Of a stretch of DNA of 6,960 nt, positions 1 through 4,431 are shown in pieces. This DNA is from Clostridiales bacterium. GTDB lineage: Bacteria; Bacillota; Clostridia; Lachnospirales; Lachnospiraceae. Below the pieces are notes generated by a model. It did not search any database. It had not been told where the DNA came from and saw only the letters and a list, made by a program, of their open reading frames with translations. The stretch is taken from the NCBI GenBank assembly GCA_019416265.1, contig DXXQ01000221.1, forward strand, positions 1-6,960. The letters are read 5' to 3'. The translations under genes were made by a program, and so were the position numbers. Each line of letters opens with the position of its first letter. Within the stretch, counting starts at the first letter, position 1.

Positions 1-2
1 AC

Positions 3-476
3 ATATTTTTAAGAAACATTCACAATAAAGGTATCAGGAACAAGTTGGACGGGTGGCTTGCATTCTTCTGCGATGATTCTCCGGAAAGGATTATTGAGCT
101 TTTGGAGAAATATCCGGAATTCAAGCCATTGTACGAGCATGTATATGAAATGTGCCGAAATGTGGAGAAGGTGATGGAAATGTATTCAAAAGAATTATTG
201 GAAATGGACAGAAATACAGTTCAGTATATGATCGATGAGATGCAGGAGGAAATTAACCAGAAGGAAGAGGAATTGAGACAAATAGACACGCAGTTAAATC
301 AGAAGGAAGAGGAACTGAGGCAAATAGACATGCAGTTAAATCAGAAGGAAGAGGAACTGAGTCAGAAAGATGCCCAATTAAAGCAGATAAATGCTCAGTT
401 GGAACAGGAACGCAGGGAACATCAGGAAGCGATGGAAAGAATGCAGAGACAGATTCAGGAACTTCAGAAGAAATAA
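3..476 (+). CDS. PD-(D/E)XK nuclease / Rpn family putative transposase, 3' part (5' end outside window)
   Basis: Only the C-terminal part of the protein is present. The frame is open to the left edge (first codon at 3), so the TTG at 45 is not a true start; no ribosome binding site precedes it. The stretch ELLEMDRNTVQYMIDEMQ, preceded by PEFKPLYEHVYEMCRNVEKVMEM, is typical of the C-terminal region of Rpn-type recombination-promoting nucleases, which are abundant in Lachnospiraceae and often annotated as transposases. The nuclease catalytic residues would lie upstream and cannot be seen. The last 70 or so residues are almost entirely Gln, Glu, Lys, Leu and Arg in heptad-like order and should form a coiled coil. 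They include three copies of a 14-residue repeat. The gene ends in TAA at 474. The family assignment rests on remembered motifs; whether the full gene is intact cannot be judged. Confidence 0.8.
   Translation: MFLRNIHNKGIRNKLDGWLAFFCDDSPERIIELLEKYPEFKPLYEHVYEMCRNVEKVMEMYSKELLEMDRNTVQYMIDEMQEEINQKEEELRQIDTQLNQKEEELRQIDMQLNQKEEELSQKDAQLKQINAQLEQERREHQEAMERMQRQIQELQKK
255..380 (+). repeat. Three tandem 42-bp units encoding a 14-residue coiled-coil repeat
   Basis: The units lie at 255-296, 297-338 and 339-380, in frame with the Rpn-type gene. They encode NQKEEELRQIDTQL, NQKEEELRQIDMQL and NQKEEELSQKDAQL. Units 1 and 2 differ at few bases; unit 3 diverges in its second half. A degenerate fourth copy (KQINAQL) follows from 381. 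Fourteen residues equal two heptads, so gain or loss of a unit would lengthen or shorten the coil without breaking its register or the reading frame. Confidence 0.85.
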
Positions 477-490
477 CTTGTGATTTTCTC

Positions 491-519
491 TATACAAGGA
501 AGAGGAACTGTGTTATAAT
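491..519 (+). promoter_or_regulatory. Promoter for the preQ1-riboswitch operon
   Basis: A perfect TATAAT at 514-519 is preceded by TG at 511-512, giving an extended -10 element. TATACA at 491-496 matches four of six -35 positions and sits at the ideal 17-bp spacing. Transcription would start near 525-527, just before the leader hairpin and riboswitch, leaving a leader of about 200 nt before the hydrolase gene. This is the only good promoter between the Rpn-type gene and the aptamer. Confidence 0.7.
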
Positions 520-541
520 CATCCCCGAGCATTTATAAAAT

Positions 542-561
542 CAAAATGAAACTTCATTTTG
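542..561 (+). promoter_or_regulatory. Leader hairpin directly 5' of the aptamer
   Basis: CAAAATGA (542-549) and TCATTTTG (554-561) form a perfect 8-bp stem with a 4-base loop, ending two bases before the riboswitch aptamer. No T-run follows, so it is not a terminator. It may protect the 5' end of the transcript or help insulate aptamer folding; its role is inferred. Confidence 0.45.
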
Positions 562-562
562 G

Positions 563-598
563 ACTGGTTCGAAAACTTCCCAGGATAAAAAACTAAGG
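563..598 (+). promoter_or_regulatory. preQ1-I riboswitch aptamer
   Basis: This 36-nt element aligns without gaps to the Bacillus subtilis queC preQ1-I aptamer as I remember it. It has the GGTTC block at 566-570, CCC at 579-581, and the A-rich tail ATAAAAAACTAAGG at 585-598. Stem P1 pairs CTGG (564-567) with CCAG (580-583), and the unpaired C at 579 corresponds to the cytosine that recognises preQ1. Loop bases 571-573 (GAA) do not match the UAG that pairs with the tail in B. subtilis, so the pseudoknot may use another register, for example CTT (576-578) with AAG (595-597). The family senses 7-aminomethyl-7-deazaguanine, a queuosine precursor, and normally represses queuosine synthesis or uptake genes. 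Position, a promoter upstream and a terminator downstream all fit. Confidence 0.9.
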
Positions 599-667
599 AT
601 TGAAAAGCAAAATATTCGGAAAGAGTCTGTGCAGAAACAGGCTCTTTCCCGTGTGCCGTATCCTTAG
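593..667 (+). promoter_or_regulatory. Antiterminator of the preQ1 switch enclosing a 13-bp hairpin
   Basis: CTAAGGAT (593-600), the 3' end of the aptamer tail, is the exact reverse complement of ATCCTTAG (660-667), which covers the inner 5' arm and the loop of the terminator. Pairing of these eight bases would prevent the terminator from forming. When ligand holds the tail inside the aptamer, the terminator is free. Between the two arms, bases 618-630 and 637-649 form a stable 13-bp hairpin (GGAAAGAG pairing with CTCTTTCC, plus five more pairs including one G-T) that would bring the antiterminator arms together. This is sequence-derived; the OFF direction follows from the geometry. Confidence 0.8.
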
Positions 668-684
668 GGATACGGTATTTTTTT
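656..684 (+). terminator. Rho-independent terminator (riboswitch expression platform)
   Basis: CCGTATCC (656-663) and GGATACGG (668-675) form a perfect 8-bp stem around the loop TTAG, followed by seven T residues at 678-684. It lies 44 nt before the hydrolase start codon and inside the same leader as the aptamer, so it acts as a conditional attenuator rather than the end of the upstream gene. Confidence 0.9.
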
Positions 685-727
685 GCAATTCTTTTCTTAA
701 AAAAGTAAAAGAAAAGGAGATTGAAAA

Positions 728-1702
728 ATGAATGCGAAACGAAAAATAATCATTGACTGCGATCCGGGGATCGACGATACCTTAGCTCTGATGCTGGCCT
801 TATCATCGCCTGAGCTGGAGGTGATCGGAATTACAATTGTATGTGGAAATGTTCCCACAGACATTGGTGCAGAAAACGCATTAAAGGTGTTGAAATTTAT
901 GAACCGGCTGGATATTCCCGTATATTACGGAGAAGAGCTGCCGCTTAAAAGAGAGTATGTCAGCGCCCAGGATACACATGGAATGGACGGTCTGGGAGAA
1001 AGCAATTACCCGGCTGTAACAGAAGCAGAAGTAAAAAAAGACGCAGTAAACTTCCTGATCCATACACTCCAGACTCAAAAAGATGTGTCCATCATTGCAA
1101 TAGGTCCTCTCACAAATATTGCGAAAGCGCTGCAGAAAAAAGAGGAAGTATTTGAAAACCTGGATGAATTAATTTCCATGGGCGGAAGCTATAAGAGTCA
1201 TGGAAACTGCTCGCCTGTTGCAGAATATAACTACTGGTGCGATCCGGATGCAGCGAAATATGTATATGAAAACCTGCCAAAAAAAATACATATGGTGGGG
1301 CTGGATGTAACAAGAAAAATTGTTTTGACCCCGAATATATTAGAATATATGCAGATTCTGGATAAAGAAAAAGGAGAATTTATCAAAAGAATCACTGGTT
1401 TTTATTATGATTTTCACTGGAAATATGAACGGGTGATCGGTTGCGTGATCAACGATCCTCTGGCAGTTGCCTACTTCATAAACAGAGAATTGTGTCAGGG
1501 CTTTGACAGCTACACAACAGTAGAAACAGAGGGAATCGGCATAGGACAATCCATTACAGACGCTATGGATTTCTGGAAAAAAGAACCCAACAGCCATGTG
1601 CTGACCGAGGTGGATCCAAGAGAGTTTATGACCATGTTTTTAACCAGGGTTTTTGGACAGGACGAACAGGAAATCCGAAAAATCCTTTTGCAGATCATGT
1701 GA
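728..1702 (+). CDS. Nucleoside hydrolase, IunH/RihB family; probable queuosine hydrolase (QueK-like)
   Basis: This enzyme hydrolyses the N-glycosidic bond of a ribonucleoside, giving base plus ribose, probably in the cytoplasm. The family signature is complete at the N-terminus: DCDPGIDD at residues 10-17 supplies the Ca2+-binding aspartates. HGMDGLG (84-90), AIGPLTNIA (124-132), MGG (151-153) and GNCSPVAEYNYWCDPDAA (159-176) follow in the usual order. The C-terminal metal-site block reads INDPLAVAYF (241-250), with Asn242 where many relatives have His next to the metal-binding Asp. The length of 324 residues is normal. AGGAG at 715-719 stands 8 nt from the ATG. The gene is first in an operon controlled by the preQ1-I riboswitch and is followed 13 nt later by an ECF S component. 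By family alone the substrate could be any pyrimidine or purine nucleoside. The riboswitch points to queuosine, as for C. difficile QueK; that substrate is inference. Confidence 0.9.
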   Translation: MNAKRKIIIDCDPGIDDTLALMLALSSPELEVIGITIVCGNVPTDIGAENALKVLKFMNRLDIPVYYGEELPLKREYVSAQDTHGMDGLGESNYPAVTEAEVKKDAVNFLIHTLQTQKDVSIIAIGPLTNIAKALQKKEEVFENLDELISMGGSYKSHGNCSPVAEYNYWCDPDAAKYVYENLPKKIHMVGLDVTRKIVLTPNILEYMQILDKEKGEFIKRITGFYYDFHWKYERVIGCVINDPLAVAYFINRELCQGFDSYTTVETEGIGIGQSITDAMDFWKKEPNSHVLTEVDPREFMTMFLTRVFGQDEQEIRKILLQIM

Positions 1703-1715
1703 GAGGAGATAAAAA

Positions 1716-2288
1716 ATGAAGAAAATAACCGTATTTCAGATTTGCTTTATGGCCTTTTGTACAGTGATCAATCTGGCAGGAGGGAGCATTGCGCTGATGC
1801 TGAAACTGCCGGTGTATCTCGACTGCATCGGAACCCTTTTGACTGCTGCTTTGCTGGGGCCGGTTTACGGAGTGCTCCCCGGAATACTGAGCGGAATCAT
1901 CTCAGGAATGTCCACAGACGTTTATGCGTTTTATTACATTCCGGTCCAGATTATCACAGGGCTTATGGCAGGAATCGTATTTAAAACCTCATGGGTAAAA
2001 AAGTGGAAAACACCTCTGGGAACTCTTTTTATTTCCCTGCCGGGAACAGCGGTAAGCGCGGGGATCACAGCATATCTGTTCGGCGGAGTGACATCTTCAG
2101 GATCCTCCATTCTGGTTGCAGTCCTAAACAAACTGGGTATGAACCTGGTTCTGAGTGTGTTTGCAGTTCAGGCTCTGACAGATTATCTGGATCGGTTCCT
2201 TGCCGTGGGAATCACCGCAGCTGTGCTGGCTCTTATGACAAATTCCATGAAGATGCAGATAAAAATCGGCCATAACGGAACGATGTAA
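1716..2288 (+). CDS. ECF transporter S component, probable queuosine/queuine uptake (QrtT-like)
   Basis: This is a very hydrophobic 190-residue protein with about five or six membrane spans. It has the composition and the LPVYLDCIGTLLTAALLGPV block (31-50) of substrate-binding S components of energy-coupling factor vitamin transporters. The next segment, YGVLPGILSGIISG (51-64), is Gly-rich, as in the family. S components work with a shared EcfA/EcfA'/EcfT energising module encoded elsewhere; none is in this window. GAGGAG at 1703-1708 directs the ATG, and the gap to the hydrolase is 13 nt, so the two are co-transcribed under the preQ1 riboswitch. It does not look like the QueT (COG4708) family as I remember it, so QrtT, the S component paired with QueK and QueL in C. 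difficile, is the better guess. The ECF class is fairly sure; the substrate is inferred. Confidence 0.8.
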   Translation: MKKITVFQICFMAFCTVINLAGGSIALMLKLPVYLDCIGTLLTAALLGPVYGVLPGILSGIISGMSTDVYAFYYIPVQIITGLMAGIVFKTSWVKKWKTPLGTLFISLPGTAVSAGITAYLFGGVTSSGSSILVAVLNKLGMNLVLSVFAVQALTDYLDRFLAVGITAAVLALMTNSMKMQIKIGHNGTM

Positions 2289-2334
2289 GGTGCGGATAAA
2301 AAAATCTCCCTGAAATATGTGAAAATGCACAATG

Positions 2335-2360
2335 CTTCAATGGAAAACCTGTGATATAAT
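2335..2360 (+). promoter_or_regulatory. Extended -10 promoter for the MFS gene
   Basis: TATAAT at 2355-2360 is preceded by TG at 2352-2353, a full extended -10 element. No good -35 hexamer is present at 17-bp spacing, which is tolerated by extended -10 promoters. The transcript would start near 2367, giving a leader of about 64 nt. I see no convincing terminator between the ECF gene and this point, so read-through from the preQ1 operon is possible. Confidence 0.6.
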
Positions 2361-2430
2361 GTCGTTTCGTGGTGAGTAAAATGTTTTTCAGACACACTTT
2401 GGAACGTATTTATAAGAGGAGGAGTTGAAA

Positions 2431-3609
2431 ATGAAAAATAAATACAACAGGACCGTCACAGCCTGCTTCGTAGGATATATTGTACAGGCGATCGTCAATA
2501 ATTTTGTGCCGCTTCTGTTTCTGACCTTCCAGAGAAGCTATCACATTACCCTGTCACAGGTTACGCTTCTGGTAACCTTTAACTTCGGAATACAGCTTCT
2601 TGTGGATCTCCTGTCTGTGAAATTTGTAGACAGGATCGGTTACCGGACAGCCATGGTTACGGCGCATATTATGGCTGCTGCAGGACTTGTTTTACTGACA
2701 GTTCTGCCTGACACTATGGAGTCTCCCTTTGCCGGAATCCTGACTGCGGTTATGATCTATGCCATTGGAGGAGGGCTTCTGGAGGTGATCGTAAGCCCGG
2801 TGGTGGAAGCCTGCCCTTCCGATAATAAAGAAAAAGCAATGAGTATGCTCCATTCGTTTTACTGCTGGGGACATGCGGGAGTGGTGTTATTTTCTACGGT
2901 ATTTTTCTATTTTGCAGGTATTGAGAACTGGAAGATACTGGCGCTGATCTGGGCGATAATTCCTGTGATCAATGGACTGGTGTTTACAAAAGTACCGATT
3001 GCGCCTTTGATGGCGGAAGGGGAGACGGGATTAAAACTCAAAGAATTATTCAGTATTAAAATTTTCTGGATTCTCCTGATTATGATGATCTGCGCAGGGG
3101 CAAGTGAGCAGGCAGTAAGTCAGTGGGTATCTACCTTTGCGGAAAAAGGTCTGGGGATCACAAAGACCGCCGGAGATCTCACGGGAACTCTGGCATTTGC
3201 AGTTCTGATGGGGCTTTCCAGATTATTTTACGGGAAATACGGAGACAGAATCAATCTGGATCACTTTATGATTTACAGCAGTATTCTGTGTATTCTGTCA
3301 TACCTCGGCATCGCCTTTTTCCCCAGTCCTCTCCTCAGCCTCATGTGCTGTGCTGTCTGCGGCCTGTCTGTAGGAATTATGTGGCCGGGAACCTTCAGCA
3401 AAGCTTCCGCGGCTCTTCCCAGAGGAGGAACCGCCATGTTTGCCCTCCTGGCTCTCGGAGGAGATGTTGGCTGTTCCGGCGGGCCTACAGTGGTCGGAAT
3501 GGTGTCGGATGCGCTGGGAGACAACCTGAAAATGGGAATCCTGGCAGGAGTTGTTTTCCCGGTATTTCTTCTTGCAGGAATTTTTTTCTGCAAAAAAATG
3601 AAGAGATAA
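2431..3609 (+). CDS. Major facilitator superfamily transporter (substrate unknown)
   Basis: This is an integral membrane permease of 392 residues with about 12 hydrophobic spans, the standard MFS length. A motif-A-like loop between spans 2 and 3 reads DLLSVKFVDRIGYR (59-72), and its counterpart in the C-terminal half reads GLSRLFYGKYGDR (261-273). The stretches GGGLLEVIVSPVVEACP (113-129) and SMLHSFYCWGHAG (138-150) recall the FucP/FHS-like permeases common in gut Firmicutes, which would suggest sugar or small polar solute transport. That is a weak guess. I chose the ATG at 2431 because AGGAGG at 2417-2422 is 8 nt away; the in-frame TTG at 2425 is only 2 nt from it. The gene stands alone between its own promoter and the next promoter at 3712. 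Proximity to the queuosine operon hints at, but does not show, a related role. Confidence 0.85.
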   Translation: MKNKYNRTVTACFVGYIVQAIVNNFVPLLFLTFQRSYHITLSQVTLLVTFNFGIQLLVDLLSVKFVDRIGYRTAMVTAHIMAAAGLVLLTVLPDTMESPFAGILTAVMIYAIGGGLLEVIVSPVVEACPSDNKEKAMSMLHSFYCWGHAGVVLFSTVFFYFAGIENWKILALIWAIIPVINGLVFTKVPIAPLMAEGETGLKLKELFSIKIFWILLIMMICAGASEQAVSQWVSTFAEKGLGITKTAGDLTGTLAFAVLMGLSRLFYGKYGDRINLDHFMIYSSILCILSYLGIAFFPSPLLSLMCCAVCGLSVGIMWPGTFSKASAALPRGGTAMFALLALGGDVGCSGGPTVVGMVSDALGDNLKMGILAGVVFPVFLLAGIFFCKKMKR

Positions 3610-3650
3610 AAGAAGAAAACAGTAATTTTACAGGCAACAGAAATCGGAAA

Positions 3651-3683
3651 TTTCCCCCGTGGAGCAGGCGCTTCCGGGGGAAA
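3651..3683 (+). other. GC-rich hairpin after the MFS gene, possible terminator without T-run
   Basis: TTTCCCCC (3651-3658) pairs perfectly with GGGGGAAA (3676-3683). Within it GGAGC (3661-3665) can pair with GCTTCC (3670-3675), allowing one bulge, around the loop AGGC. The stem is strong and placed 42 nt after the MFS stop codon, as expected for a transcript end. It is followed by AAAGACC rather than T residues, so classical intrinsic termination is doubtful. It may instead stabilise the 3' end of the mRNA. Confidence 0.5.
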
Positions 3684-3711
3684 AGACCGAGAAATGTAAA
3701 GAAAATTTTAC

Positions 3712-3740
3712 TTGCCATATCCCTGCATATTTGCTATGAT
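3712..3740 (+). promoter_or_regulatory. Sigma-A-type promoter for the small secreted protein gene
   Basis: TTGCCA at 3712-3717 and TATGAT at 3735-3740 are separated by exactly 17 bp, and TG at 3732-3733 extends the -10 element. Transcription would begin near 3747, about 38 nt before the start codon. Just upstream, GTAAA (3696-3700) and TTTAC (3707-3711) form a short inverted repeat abutting the -35 element, which could be an operator. Confidence 0.75.
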
Positions 3741-3784
3741 ACCTTTGCCTGCAGAGCGTCAGAGCAGATAGTTGAAGGAGCACA

Positions 3785-4210
3785 ATGGTGGGTAACAAAA
3801 GGAATTTAAGCAGAAAAATAAAAAAACTGATATGTGCGTTCATTACCCTTTTCATGTTTGTTTCAGGAATGTGTTTTGATGAGATCAGAACAGATTCCCT
3901 GTTTGTGTCTGCTTCTTCAGAGAGGGACACCTTTCTCTCCTCTGGCTGTTCGGCGTTTTCTGACGAACAGGCATGTACTGTGGATATGCTTGGAATCCGC
4001 GGAACTGCGGAGCTTGGCAGGATCACTGTACGGGCTGCAGTGCAAAAGAGGGATGAGAAAGCATCCTCTGATTTTTTATGTCAAAAAATATCTGTTCCCA
4101 CAGAGGGAAAATCTTACATCAGTTCGGACGGAATACAGTTTATCTCTGAATTTTCCGACGAGCATATCGTAAATTATCTTCACAGATCTGATGGAAAAAA
4201 ACGAATCTGA
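3785..4210 (+). CDS. Hypothetical small secreted or membrane-anchored protein
   Basis: I do not recognise the family with confidence. The 141-residue product begins with a basic stretch (NKRNLSRKIKK, 4-14) and a hydrophobic segment (LICAFITLFMFVSGMCF, 15-31), followed by polar residues. This is the layout of a signal peptide or N-terminal membrane anchor; LFVSASSE near 39-46 could hold a signal peptidase site. The rest is Ser- and Thr-rich with Cys at 55, 64 and 99, and ends in EHIVNYLHRSDGKKRI. There is no repeat or known catalytic motif. AAGGAG at 3775-3780 lies 4 nt from the ATG at 3785 and 7 nt from an in-frame GTG at 3788, so the true start could be the GTG, one codon shorter. The gene has its own promoter and a downstream hairpin, so it is probably monocistronic. 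Its closeness to the phosphate transporter operon gives no firm clue to function. Confidence 0.7.
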   Translation: MVGNKRNLSRKIKKLICAFITLFMFVSGMCFDEIRTDSLFVSASSERDTFLSSGCSAFSDEQACTVDMLGIRGTAELGRITVRAAVQKRDEKASSDFLCQKISVPTEGKSYISSDGIQFISEFSDEHIVNYLHRSDGKKRI

Positions 4211-4224
4211 ATCCTTCCCCTTAA

Positions 4225-4251
4225 AAGCCTGAGACAGCCGGGCTTGGTTTT
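4225..4251 (+). terminator. Modest intrinsic terminator after the small secreted protein gene
   Basis: AAGCCTG (4225-4231) and CGGGCTT (4239-4245) make a 7-bp stem with one G-T pair and a 7-base loop. GG and a run of four T residues (4248-4251) follow. It begins 14 nt after the stop codon. The short T-run makes it weak, so some read-through into the next unit is likely. Confidence 0.5.
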
Positions 4252-4271
4252 GCTGTAAAAAAATATATAAC
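4244..4271 (+). promoter_or_regulatory. Possible promoter for the small peptide / phosphate transporter operon
   Basis: TTGGTT (4244-4249) and TATAAC (4266-4271) are 16 bp apart in a very AT-rich stretch. Both hexamers are imperfect and the -35 overlaps the preceding terminator stem. It is the best candidate between 4211 and the start codon at 4330, but it is only a suggestion. Confidence 0.35.
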
Positions 4272-4317
4272 GCAGAAGCATACAGAAGAACGTATGCTTA
4301 TTTCTGTATGCTTCCGC
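4272..4317 (+). repeat. Long inverted repeat with a third alternative arm, abutting a ribosome binding site
   Basis: AAGCATACAGAA (4276-4287) and TTCTGTATGCTT (4302-4313) are perfect 12-bp complements. With flanking bases the stem reaches 16 positions with one mismatch (4272-4287 with 4302-4317). Inside the loop lies GTATGCTT (4292-4299), which can pair with the same 5' arm, AAGCATAC (4276-4283), in a shorter 8-bp alternative. The 3' end touches AAGGAGG (4318-4324). As RNA it offers two exclusive hairpins next to the ribosome binding site; as DNA it offers two direct GTATGCTT repeats 14 bp apart for a regulator. No T-run follows, so it is not a terminator. Confidence 0.8.
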
Positions 4318-4329
4318 AAGGAGGATTAT

Positions 4330-4416
4330 ATGGGTGAAAATATTTTTGTGATCGTATTATGCGTAATTGCACTGGCAGCAGGAATCTGGGGCTGGTGGAT
4401 CGATAACAAGAGATAA
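4330..4416 (+). CDS. 28-residue single-span membrane peptide upstream of the phosphate transporter
   Basis: This short gene has a near-perfect ribosome binding site, AAGGAGG at 4318-4324, 5 nt before the ATG, and stops at TAA 4414-4416. The peptide starts MGENIFVIVLCVIALAAGIW and ends GWWIDNKR. One hydrophobic helix (residues 5-20), a Trp-rich interface (W20, W22, W23) and a charged C-terminus predict a small membrane protein, probably with its C-terminus in the cytoplasm. It ends 15 nt before the Na+/phosphate cotransporter gene and is almost certainly co-transcribed and translated with it. I infer that it could be a subunit or modulator of that transporter, like other small transporter-associated peptides. 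No function is known to me. The alternative, a leader peptide for translational coupling, is also possible. Confidence 0.75.
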   Translation: MGENIFVIVLCVIALAAGIWGWWIDNKR

Positions 4417-4431
4417 AAAGAGGATGGAAAA

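Noticed and set aside
255..380. 42-bp tandem repeats as a CRISPR array
   Set aside because: The units are contiguous with no spacers and encode an in-frame coiled coil.
45..476. TTG at 45 as the start of a complete 143-residue protein
   Set aside because: The frame stays open to the window edge, no ribosome binding site precedes the TTG, and the family has a nuclease domain upstream of this region.
618..649. 13-bp hairpin in the riboswitch leader as a terminator
   Set aside because: No T-run follows it; the real terminator is the next hairpin at 656-684.
2425..2430. TTG at 2425 as the MFS start
   Set aside because: It lies only 2 nt from AGGAGG; the ATG at 2431 has normal 8-nt spacing.
3123..3809. 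228-residue + strand reading frame overlapping the MFS gene
   Set aside because: It overlaps a clear transporter gene in another frame, has a low-complexity Arg/Ser/Cys-rich translation with no motif, and runs through the next promoter.
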